64,000 bases of DNA from CADCVQ01 sp038260305. GTDB taxonomy: Bacteria > Actinomycetota > Thermoleophilia > Solirubrobacterales > Solirubrobacteraceae. This document shows, in pieces, positions 43,399-50,579 of the stretch (positions are counted from its first letter, which is position 1; the number at the start of each line of letters is the position of its first letter). Location of the stretch: assembly GCA_038260305.1 (NCBI GenBank), contig JBBSNY010000023.1, forward strand, positions 1 through 64,000, written 5' to 3'. The notes under the pieces were generated by a model. It made no database searches and had not been told where the DNA came from. It worked only from the letters and a program-made list of their open reading frames with translations. A program made the position numbers and the translations under genes.

Positions 43399-44961
43399 GT
43401 GGTCGACGAGCTCGTCGAGCAGCCGAAAAGTGGCCGGGCCTTCGTCGAGAACGAGTTCGAGCGTGAGCTCGCCGAGACTCAGCTCGATCAGTGGCTCAAG
43501 GACCTCGAGACCACGGTTGTGGCCGAGCACTACGCCCCGGGGGCAGTTGAGCTTTGTGGAGCGCCGAAGGGCGGCGATCTCATTCGCCCCGGCGCCCGAA
43601 TGGCGCTATCCGATCGTGTCGTTTACACGGCGGCGGTGGGGTCCTGCCTTCCGCGCATTGTCGCTGCCACGAAGTGGTCGCAGCGGACCGTCGACTTTGC
43701 TCCGCTGTTCCACGCCACGCGCCCGTATCAGCGCCAATGGGTGCTCAAACCCTTCCTGGGCTGGGATCTCTGGACAACGCAGAGTCTGCGGCGGGTCGAC
43801 CGAAAGAGCACCAAGTATGTGATTACCGCGGATATCGCCGGCTTCTTTGAAAACGTGAGCCTGAAGCGCCTGCGGCACGAACTCGTCCGGATCGGCTGTC
43901 CGGAACTGGCGGTCAAGCTGCTCAGCTTGTGCCTCAACAAGTGGGCGCTCGTTGATGATCGAAGTCTTCCCCAAGGCGTCCTGGCCTCAGACATCCTGGC
44001 CAAGCTCTACCTGGAGAGCTTCGACAAGCGCCTGAAGGACGCGGGATACGTGCATGTCCGCTACGCCGACGACATTCGCGTGTTCTGTCGGTCGCACTTC
44101 GAAGCGCGGAGAGGGCTCGTGCTGCTCACGGAGATGCTCCGAGAGCGCGGGCTGACAATGCAGACCGCGAAGACCAGGATCCGGCCCGCGGGCGACGAAC
44201 TCCGACGCGAGTTCGAGGGCGCCGTTCCAGCGATCCGCGATCTGAATCGGGAGTTCATCGACGAAGCCGTCGATGCCGACGTCCTACCGGCTGACCGAAG
44301 CTCGGTCCCGGTATCGGTGATTGATGACCTGATCGAGCCCGACCCGGCGCGCATGGATCCGGAGGTGCTTCGGCGGGCGTGGCAGAAGTTCGTTCTCGAT
44401 GTGGACGAGCCCAACCGTTCGATGTTTCGATACCTGCTCCGGCGGTTCGCCGCGACGCGCGACCACGTTGCCGTTCCCTACTGCTCGTCGCGTCTTCGTT
44501 CGAATCCCGAGGCGCTCACCGAGATTCTGCGGTACTTTGCCGATCTGGACGAGCGCACGCTCGAAGCTCCGATCACGAAAGCGCTCACGAGCCGAGAACT
44601 CGAGCCTTACCCGTACTCGCGCTACCTCCTTCTCGGCTGGCTGGGTAGGAACAGGCCGACCCTGCGAGCCACGAGCCTCCGAGCCGTGCGTGCCCATGCG
44701 ATGGGCGTGCACCAGCCCGACTACGTGCGGGCGCGCGCTCGCGCTGTGTTAGGAAAGCTTGGTGATGACTCTGATCTTGACCACCTCGCGGCGCTCCTCC
44801 CCGGGACCCCTGGGCCGCTCGAACGGGCGCAGCTGCTCTGCACGCTTACCCGGCTTGAGCGGGGCCGGCGAAACGCTCTCGCGGCTCGGCTCAAGAACGA
44901 AGAGCCGTGGGGTAGCCTCGCGCATGCATACGTTCGGGAGCACGGAGGCTCCAATGCTTGA
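43399..44961 (+). CDS. Reverse transcriptase, unknown-group/Abi-like, with helical C-terminal domain
   Basis: 520 aa from GTG 43399. The frame is open to 43345 and NFDLAYKRV just upstream looks like real RT N-terminus, so the true start may be further 5' or lost. RT palm motifs: catalytic D145 in TADIAGFFENV, SLPQGVLASDILAKLYL (about 189-205), the YADD box RYADDIRVF (D224/D225), and GLTMQTAKTRI (K258). No maturase X domain, HNH or integrase domain, so not a group II intron protein. No DGR-type VR/TR pair is seen. Residues 300-520 are helical and repeat-like (YSRYLLLGWLGRN, RARARAVLGKLGDDSDLDHLAALL), as in UG/Abi RTs linked to phage defence. Codons use more A/T in third positions than neighbours. 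Function is inference. Confidence 0.85.
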   Translation: MVDELVEQPKSGRAFVENEFERELAETQLDQWLKDLETTVVAEHYAPGAVELCGAPKGGDLIRPGARMALSDRVVYTAAVGSCLPRIVAATKWSQRTVDFAPLFHATRPYQRQWVLKPFLGWDLWTTQSLRRVDRKSTKYVITADIAGFFENVSLKRLRHELVRIGCPELAVKLLSLCLNKWALVDDRSLPQGVLASDILAKLYLESFDKRLKDAGYVHVRYADDIRVFCRSHFEARRGLVLLTEMLRERGLTMQTAKTRIRPAGDELRREFEGAVPAIRDLNREFIDEAVDADVLPADRSSVPVSVIDDLIEPDPARMDPEVLRRAWQKFVLDVDEPNRSMFRYLLRRFAATRDHVAVPYCSSRLRSNPEALTEILRYFADLDERTLEAPITKALTSRELEPYPYSRYLLLGWLGRNRPTLRATSLRAVRAHAMGVHQPDYVRARARAVLGKLGDDSDLDHLAALLPGTPGPLERAQLLCTLTRLERGRRNALAARLKNEEPWGSLAHAYVREHGGSNA

Positions 44962-45382
44962 GAACGCCGGTTATGTCGCGCTGATATCGGGAAGCGCGGC
45001 GGCGACATCGGTAACGCCCGCGCCGATATCGGGAACGCTCGCGCTGACAACGGGAACCGCCGCGCCGACATCGGGAACGCTCGCGCTGACAACGGGAACC
45101 GCCGCGCCGACATCGGGAACGCTCGCGCTGATACCGGGAACGGCGGCGAGAACGTTGGTTCTGTCCGAGGTGTGGCGTGTAATGTGCCGCACGCTGCGGC
45201 ATAACGTTGCGGCGCACCGTGATAGTCGAGCGCCCCGTCGGACTTTGGCTGTCAACCTTCCCGACGGGGCGCTCTGCGGGCGCGCCATCCCCAATCCCTC
45301 GGGGAGTCTTCATTCATCCCTGAACCGAGCGAACCCTAGGCGACCGTGCGGACGGCAGCCGAGCCCGCGACGAGTTCGGTGA
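44954..45382 (+). CDS. Hypothetical ORF with heptapeptide repeats, coupled to the RT gene
   Basis: 142 aa. The ATG overlaps the RT stop (ATGCTTGA) and has GGAGG 5 nt upstream, an ideal ribosome-binding site. Residues about 12-67 are seven-residue repeats of the forms ISGTLAL, TTGTAAP and TSGTLAL encoded by 21-nt DNA units. The rest is Arg-rich with no family. The same DNA read in the RT frame past the stop gives GNARADI/GNRRADI heptads. Whether this is a protein, a readthrough extension or an RNA element cannot be told from sequence. Confidence 0.45.
   Translation: MLENAGYVALISGSAAATSVTPAPISGTLALTTGTAAPTSGTLALTTGTAAPTSGTLALIPGTAARTLVLSEVWRVMCRTLRHNVAAHRDSRAPRRTLAVNLPDGALCGRAIPNPSGSLHSSLNRANPRRPCGRQPSPRRVR
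44966..45154 (+). repeat. 21-nt tandem repeat array, about nine units
   Basis: Units begin at 44966 (partial match), 44987, 45008, 45029, 45050, 45071, 45092, 45113 and 45134. The core is GGGAACGCTCGCGCTGA, alternating with GGGAACCGCCGCGCCGA. Units at 45029/45071 and at 45050/45092 are identical pairs, showing recent duplication of a 42-nt dimer. Confidence 0.9.
45183..45203 (+). other. Hairpin downstream of RT repeats
   Basis: TGCCGCA-CGC-TGCGGCA at 45185-45201 is a perfect 7-bp stem, extended by G-T and T-A pairs to 45183-45203. No T-run follows. May be part of a structured RNA. Confidence 0.55.
45229..45273 (+). terminator. 13-bp perfect inverted repeat downstream of RT cassette
   Basis: AGCGCCCCGTCGG (45229-45241) and CCGACGGGGCGCT (45261-45273) are exact complements around a 19-nt loop. 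It could end the RT transcript or form a stable RNA element. It lies inside the 142-aa open frame, which argues for an RNA role or against translation of that frame's end. Confidence 0.6.
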
Positions 45383-45579
45383 CGGAAGAACGTGCTTCCA
45401 GAAGGCCCGAAGAATTGCTCTGATGGTTGTCAAATCCCCGGTTTTCGACAAGCATCCATTGAGCTCACCCCAGGCTCCACCTGACCCGAGACCGCCCGAC
45501 CCGCCTGGTTTTCCACAACCAAGATGGCCGACTTCGTAGGTCGCCGCGAGAGCGCACGACCAAGCGACGAGATCAGTGC

Positions 45580-46530
45580 CTACCCGAGCGCGAGCTCCAC
45601 GACGCGCCCGATGAGCTCGTCGAAGCCGATCCCGGCGGCGTCCGCGGCCTGCGGCAGCAGCGACGTGTCCGTCAGACCCGGGATCGCGTTGGCCTCGAGC
45701 ACGTAGAGCTCGCCGCCCACCCGGTCGAGCATGAGGTCGATTCGCGCGAAGCCGGCGCAGCCGAGCACCTCCCAGACGTCGAGCGCGAGCTGCTGTGCGC
45801 GCTTGGTCACGGCCTCCGGCAGGTCCGCCGGGCACACGAACGACGTGCGACCGATCTCGTAGCGGGCCTCGTACTGGTCGTCCTCGTGTGGGATCGCCTC
45901 GACGACCGGCAGCACGCGCGGCGCGATGACACCGTCCCCACCCACCCCGTCGAGCACCGACACCGCGAGGTCGCGGCCGTCGATGTACTGCTCGAGCAGG
46001 ACCTTGTCGGAGTAGGAGAACGCCGCCACCAGCGCGCCCGCCACGTCCTTCGCCGAGCGCGCGAGGCGGATCCCCAGAGCGGAGCCCTGGTTGGAGGGCT
46101 TGACGACGATCGGAAAGCCGAGGCGCTCCTCGATCGCCGGCAGCGCGTCGGCGGCGCCGAGTTCCTTGAACGCCGTCTCGTTGAAGGCGAAGAAGTCCGG
46201 CGTCGGGATGCCGGCATCGCGCATGTGGTGTTTGGCGAGCACCTTGTCGGCGCAGCGGATGCAGGCCGACACGCCCGAGCCGGTGTAGCGGATCCCGACG
46301 GCCTCGAGCAGCTCCTGGACCGTGCCGTCCTCGCCGTCGCGCCCGTGCAGCGCGACGAACGCGACGTCCGGCGAGGCCTCGCGAAGACGCTCGACGAGGT
46401 CGTGGCCGACATCGATCCCGACGACGCCGTGACCCAGACGCTCCAAAGCGTCCTGCACGCGCGCGCCCGACTTCAAGGAGATCTGGCGCTCGAGGGAACG
46501 ACCGCCCTTGAGCACCGCCACGCGGGTCAT
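45580..46530 (-). CDS. ddl: D-alanine--D-alanine ligase
   Basis: 316 aa from ATG 46530 with AAGGATGAG upstream. ATP-grasp enzyme. N-terminal VAVLKGGRSLERQISLKSG and FVALHGRDGEDGTVQELLEAVGIRYTGSG match the ligase N domain. LGFPIVVKPSNQGSALGI binds ATP, and the metal site is in ARIDLMLD, ELYVLEANAIPGLTDTSLLP. Makes D-Ala-D-Ala for peptidoglycan. Begins 1 nt after the aminotransferase stop, so the two are cotranscribed. Confidence 0.95.
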   Translation of the reverse strand: MTRVAVLKGGRSLERQISLKSGARVQDALERLGHGVVGIDVGHDLVERLREASPDVAFVALHGRDGEDGTVQELLEAVGIRYTGSGVSACIRCADKVLAKHHMRDAGIPTPDFFAFNETAFKELGAADALPAIEERLGFPIVVKPSNQGSALGIRLARSAKDVAGALVAAFSYSDKVLLEQYIDGRDLAVSVLDGVGGDGVIAPRVLPVVEAIPHEDDQYEARYEIGRTSFVCPADLPEAVTKRAQQLALDVWEVLGCAGFARIDLMLDRVGGELYVLEANAIPGLTDTSLLPQAADAAGIGFDELIGRVVELALG

Positions 46531-46531
46531 C

Positions 46532-47977
46532 TCATCCTTCGCGGATCCCGGACCCGCCCGCCCGCCCGCGGCGCCGCTCCGGGGCCGGCAGGTGCAGCAC
46601 GTCGGCGAGCGCCTCGTCGAGCTCGGCGGGGCGCGGCTCGGCGGCGGGCGGCGCACCTGAGGCACCCCCGGTCAGCCGCTCGTAAAGCGAGATCTGCTCG
46701 CGCACGACCTCGCCGATGCGCCGCACCCCCTCGCGGATGTCGGCCTCGCCGACGCCCGAGAAGTTCAGCCGCATCGAGTTCGCGCCGCGCCCGTCAAGGA
46801 ACGCCGCGCGCCCCGGCACGAACGCGACGTGCTGATCCAGAGCGCGCGCGAGCAGGTCCGTCGTGTCGATGTAGTCCGGCAGCGTCGCCCAGATGAAGAG
46901 GCCGCCCTGCGGATGCGTCCACGTGCACTCGGGCCCGAAGCCCTCGGCGAGCGCGTCGAGCATGACGTCGCGACGGCGCCGGTAGATCTCCTTGAGCGAG
47001 TGCACGTAGTCCTGCCAGCGGCCGCTCGCGAAGTACGCGGCGACGAAGAACTGCGTCAGCGACGACGAGCACAGATCGGCCGCCTGCTTGCCGACGTTCA
47101 TCTTCTCGAGCACCGGCCGCGGCCCGACGCTCCAGCCCAGCCGCACGCCAGGCGAGAGGATCTTCGAGAACGTGCCGAGGTAGATGACGAAGTTGCCGCC
47201 GTCCAGCGAGAACAGCGTCGGCAGCGCGTCGCCCTCGTAGCGCAGCAGGCCGTACGGGTTGTCCTCGAGCACGAGCAGCTCGCGCTCGCGGATGATCTGC
47301 ACGAGGCGGTGGCGGCGCGCGAGCGACATCGTCGTGCCGGACGGGTTCTGGAACGTCGGCACCGTGTAGATGAACTTCGGCCGCCGGCCCTGCACCGTAA
47401 GGCGGTCGAGCGTCTCCTCGAGCAGGTCGATGCGCATGCCGTCGTCGTCGCCGGCGATCTGGATGACCTCGGCCTGGTAGGAGCAGAACGTCGGCACGGC
47501 GCCCGGGTACGTCGGCGCCTCGGCGATGATGACGTCGCCGGGATCGATCAGCGTCTTGCAGACGAGGTCGATGACCTGCTGGCCGCCGGTCGTGACGAGG
47601 ACCTCGTCGGGATCGACGTGCGTGCCCTCCTCCTCCATCACCTCGGCGATGCACTGCTTCAAGACCGCAAGCCCCTCGGTCGGGCCGTACTGCAACGAGC
47701 GCGCGCACGAGTCGACCGCGACGCGGCTCATGATCGCGGCGAACGACTCGGCGGGAAACGACGCCGTGTCGGGCAGCCCGCCGGCGAGCGAGATGATGTC
47801 CTTGCGCTCGGTCAGCGCCATCAGGTCGCGCATCGCGGACGAGCGCATGACCTTCGTCCGCGCCGCGAACAGCCCGGCGTAGCGCTCGAGGTCGCGCGAC
47901 GTCCGGCGGGTCGGCGGCGCAGGTGTCACCAAGCGGTGTTCGCCAGGGGCCCGCGGCTCCCTGTCGTCTATCGTCAT
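46532..47977 (-). CDS. PLP-dependent aminotransferase, class I/II (LysN/2-aminoadipate type)
   Basis: 481 aa from ATG 47977 (GTG 47986 is in frame with GGAGG further upstream). Fold-type I: ISLAGGLPDTASFP, LQYGPTEGLAVLK, VTTGGQQVIDLV, then PTFQNPSGTTMSLARR, DNPYGLLRY, and the PLP lysine in LGTFSKILSPGVRLGW; Arg in SMRLNFSG binds the substrate carboxylate. Pro/Ala-rich tail after residue 430. It may supply D-/L-amino donor interconversion near ddl, but the substrate is not fixed by sequence. Confidence 0.9.
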   Translation of the reverse strand: MTIDDREPRAPGEHRLVTPAPPTRRTSRDLERYAGLFAARTKVMRSSAMRDLMALTERKDIISLAGGLPDTASFPAESFAAIMSRVAVDSCARSLQYGPTEGLAVLKQCIAEVMEEEGTHVDPDEVLVTTGGQQVIDLVCKTLIDPGDVIIAEAPTYPGAVPTFCSYQAEVIQIAGDDDGMRIDLLEETLDRLTVQGRRPKFIYTVPTFQNPSGTTMSLARRHRLVQIIRERELLVLEDNPYGLLRYEGDALPTLFSLDGGNFVIYLGTFSKILSPGVRLGWSVGPRPVLEKMNVGKQAADLCSSSLTQFFVAAYFASGRWQDYVHSLKEIYRRRRDVMLDALAEGFGPECTWTHPQGGLFIWATLPDYIDTTDLLARALDQHVAFVPGRAAFLDGRGANSMRLNFSGVGEADIREGVRRIGEVVREQISLYERLTGGASGAPPAAEPRPAELDEALADVLHLPAPERRRGRAGGSGIREG

Positions 47978-48021
47978 GCGCCTCACGGTATCGGAGGCCT
48001 CCGGTCGGCCTTGGGACAGCT

Positions 48022-48600
48022 TTGCGACTGCTGATCGACATTCTCCAAGGCGCCGGTCTGGCCGGCGCGGCGGGCATCCGCCCGTTTCTGCCTGCGCTCA
48101 TGGCCGGCGCGCTCGCGAGCGGGAACATCGGGATCGACTACGAGCACACGCCGTTTGCGTTCCTCGAGCAGCCCGGCTGGCTGGCCGCAGTCGTGGTCGC
48201 GCTCGTCGTCGCGGTCGTGCTGCAGCGCCGCGGCGTGCCGGAGAAGCTGCTCGACTCGTCGCTGTCGGGCATCGGCATCGGGCTCGGCGCACTGCTCTGC
48301 GCCGGTGCGCTCGCCGACCACGGCTACGCCTGGTGGCCGGGTCTCGTCGGCGGCGGCCTCAGCGCCGCGCTCGCCGGCGCCGCCACGCAGTCGCTCGTCA
48401 CTCGCACTCGTGCGCGCCTGGACGACGAGGCGCGCGCCGCACTACCCGTGTACCTCGAGGGCACAGCGGTCATCCTCGCCGCGCTTGCCGTCGTCTTCGC
48501 TCCCGTGACCGTCGTCGCGCTCGGCTTCTTCGCCTTCCTCCTGCGCGGCGGCCGGCGCCGCGAGGGCGAGAAGTACGCCGGCCTGCGCATCCTCAGGTGA
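48022..48600 (+). CDS. DUF4126 family membrane protein
   Basis: 192 aa from TTG 48022 (LRLLIDILQGAGLAGAAGIRPFLPALMAG); no ATG or GTG fits better near the domain start. DUF4126 membrane proteins have 4-5 helices, here GWLAAVVVALVVAVVLQRRG, SLSGIGIGLGALLCAGALAD, WWPGLVGGGLSAALAG and AVILAALAVVFAPVTVVALGFFAFLL. Function unknown. Divergent from the aminotransferase. Confidence 0.75.
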   Translation: MRLLIDILQGAGLAGAAGIRPFLPALMAGALASGNIGIDYEHTPFAFLEQPGWLAAVVVALVVAVVLQRRGVPEKLLDSSLSGIGIGLGALLCAGALADHGYAWWPGLVGGGLSAALAGAATQSLVTRTRARLDDEARAALPVYLEGTAVILAALAVVFAPVTVVALGFFAFLLRGGRRREGEKYAGLRILR

Positions 48601-48613
48601 GATCGACCCGAAG

Positions 48614-50101
48614 GTGAGTCGGCCCCCGAAGCTGGTCCTGACGGTGATCGACGGCATGAAGCCGACGATGCTCGAACGCGCGATCGGCGCCGGCTCGGCG
48701 CCGGCGCTCAAGGCGATCCGCGACCGCGGCACGTACGTCAACGACTGCGTCGCGGCGTTCCCGTCGGTGACCCCGGTGTGCGCCGGGACGATCGCGACCG
48801 GCGTCATGCAGGACGACCACCAGATCCCCTCGATGAACTGGTACTCGCGGCGCGAGCAGCGTTACGTCGAGTACGGCTCGTCGTTTCAGGCGTCGCGCAA
48901 GTTCGGCCTCACGGCGCAGCTCGTCGACACGATCTTCAACATGAACGCCGAGCACCTCGCGGCCGACGTCCCGACGATCTTCGAGACGCTCGACGATGCC
49001 GGCGTGCGGACGGCCTGCACGTCGTATCTCATCTTCCGCGGTCGCCACCACCACGAGGTCTCGCGCGACTTCGCGCTGACGCGGATCGCGTCGCAGCTGT
49101 TTCAGAAGCGCTCGGTCATGGGCCCCGCCGAGCTCTTCTATGCCGACGTCTTCGCGACCCGCAAGACGGGCTGCTGGTCGCGGATGGGGATGCCCGGCAT
49201 GCGCGACCAGCACGGCGGCTGCGTCGGCGCGTACCTCACCGAGCACGACCTCTTCGACTTCCTGCTGCTGTCGCTGCCCGACAACGACGCGCACTCCCAC
49301 AAGCACGGCCCGCACGCCCAGATCGCGTCGATCGCCGCGGCCGACGCCGAGCTGTGGCGCGTCATGGAGGCCGGCGGCGGCGCCGGTGCATTCCTCGACG
49401 AGCACGCGATGATCGTGATGGCCGACCACTCGCACTCGCACATCGAGCAGGTCATCGACTTCGTCGGTCCGTTCAGCGACTGGAAGGTGCTGCAGCCGTC
49501 GCTCGCCAACACCGGAGCGGCCGAGCTCGCGCTGTGCCCCGCCCAGCGCTCGGCGATGATCTACCTGCTGCTGGAGTCGCGCACGCTGGCGCTGCCGCGG
49601 ATCATCGCGACCGCGAAGGCGATCGAGGGCGTCGACCTCGTCATGTGGCTCGATGCGGATGGACGCGGGCACATCGCGGGTGAGCGCGGAGAGCTGACGT
49701 TCGCCCCGGCGATGGGCGCGGCGCCCGAAGGGACGCGCGAGGTCGCCGACGACCGCCGCCTGCTGTGGGACGTCGACGGCGAGCTCGACGCGCTGCTGGC
49801 GAGCGTGGAGGACGGGGTGCTCGTCTGCGAGCACTACCCCGACGCGCTGCGGCGCGTGTGGTCGGCGCTGCGCTGCAAGACGTCCGGCGACGTGCTGCTG
49901 TCGGCCGAGCCCGCCTACGAGTTTCCGGACTGGGGCAAGCGCGCCCACGTCCGCGGCGGCAGCCACGGCTCGCTACACCGCGTCGACTCGCTCGGCGCGC
50001 TGCTGTTCTGCGGCATCGACTGCCCGCCGGAGCGCCAGGATGGGCCGTGGTCGCTGTGCGACATCGCGCCACTGGTGCTCAGTCACTTCGACGCCGGTTA
50101 G
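48614..50101 (+). CDS. Alkaline phosphatase-superfamily phosphodiesterase (nucleotide pyrophosphatase-like)
   Basis: 495 aa from GTG 48614. The metal site starts with LVLTVIDGMKPTML (Asp) and FPSVTPVCAGTIATG (nucleophile Thr); later LSLPDNDAHSHKHGP and MVMADHSHSHIEQV give the remaining Asp/His ligands, and GSHGSLHRVD the last His. No signal peptide, so it is probably cytoplasmic. Substrate unknown: nucleotide or lipid-linked phosphates are typical of the family. Confidence 0.85.
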   Translation: MSRPPKLVLTVIDGMKPTMLERAIGAGSAPALKAIRDRGTYVNDCVAAFPSVTPVCAGTIATGVMQDDHQIPSMNWYSRREQRYVEYGSSFQASRKFGLTAQLVDTIFNMNAEHLAADVPTIFETLDDAGVRTACTSYLIFRGRHHHEVSRDFALTRIASQLFQKRSVMGPAELFYADVFATRKTGCWSRMGMPGMRDQHGGCVGAYLTEHDLFDFLLLSLPDNDAHSHKHGPHAQIASIAAADAELWRVMEAGGGAGAFLDEHAMIVMADHSHSHIEQVIDFVGPFSDWKVLQPSLANTGAAELALCPAQRSAMIYLLLESRTLALPRIIATAKAIEGVDLVMWLDADGRGHIAGERGELTFAPAMGAAPEGTREVADDRRLLWDVDGELDALLASVEDGVLVCEHYPDALRRVWSALRCKTSGDVLLSAEPAYEFPDWGKRAHVRGGSHGSLHRVDSLGALLFCGIDCPPERQDGPWSLCDIAPLVLSHFDAG

Positions 50102-50111
50102 CCTTGGACCC

Positions 50112-50579
50112 ATGACGGACGAGGCCTTCGCTGTGCCGGTCGCCGAGGCGCCTCCCCGCCGGCGCAAGCGCGTGCGCCTGCGCATGGCGCTGCGCCAGCC
50201 GGCGAACTGGCTGGAGCTCATTCGCTTCGGCGTCGTCGGCGCGAGCGGCTACGCGGTCAATCTCGGCGTCTTCGCGGTCGCCGTTCACGGCGCGGGATTC
50301 GGCTACGCCGTCGCCGCCGTGATGGCGTTCGCCGTCGCACTGACGAACAACTTCTTCTGGAACAGGCTGTGGACGTTCCGGGCCCTCGACGGGCATGCCG
50401 GCTTTCAGGCCGCGCGCTTCGTCGTCGTATCGCTCGGCGCGTTCGGCTTCAACCTGCTGCTGTTGTTCGTGCTCGTCGAGGCGGGCGGGCTGGCGGCGGT
50501 CCCGGCGCAGGCGATCGCGATCGCCGCCGCGACACCGCTGAACTTCATCGGCAACAAACTCTGGAGCTTCCGGAGGTGA
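50112..50579 (+). CDS. GtrA-family membrane protein
   Basis: 155 aa from ATG 50112. Four helices of the GtrA fold: LIRFGVVGASGYAVNLGVFAV, GYAVAAVMAFAVALTNNFFWNRLWTF, FVVVSLGAFGFNLLLLFVLVEAG and PAQAIAIAAATPLNFIGNKLWSF. The family is proposed to move polyprenyl-phosphate sugars across the membrane. GTGA overlap with the next gene, a membrane glycosyltransferase, fits a surface glycan pathway. Confidence 0.9.
   Translation: MTDEAFAVPVAEAPPRRRKRVRLRMALRQPANWLELIRFGVVGASGYAVNLGVFAVAVHGAGFGYAVAAVMAFAVALTNNFFWNRLWTFRALDGHAGFQAARFVVVSLGAFGFNLLLLFVLVEAGGLAAVPAQAIAIAAATPLNFIGNKLWSFRR

Noticed and set aside
43342..44961. Retron, DGR or group II intron assignment for the RT
   Set aside because: No msr/msd-like fold found upstream, no template/variable repeat pair with adenine differences, no maturase or endonuclease domain.
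44966..45154. CRISPR array
   Set aside because: Repeats are contiguous 21-nt units without unique spacers.
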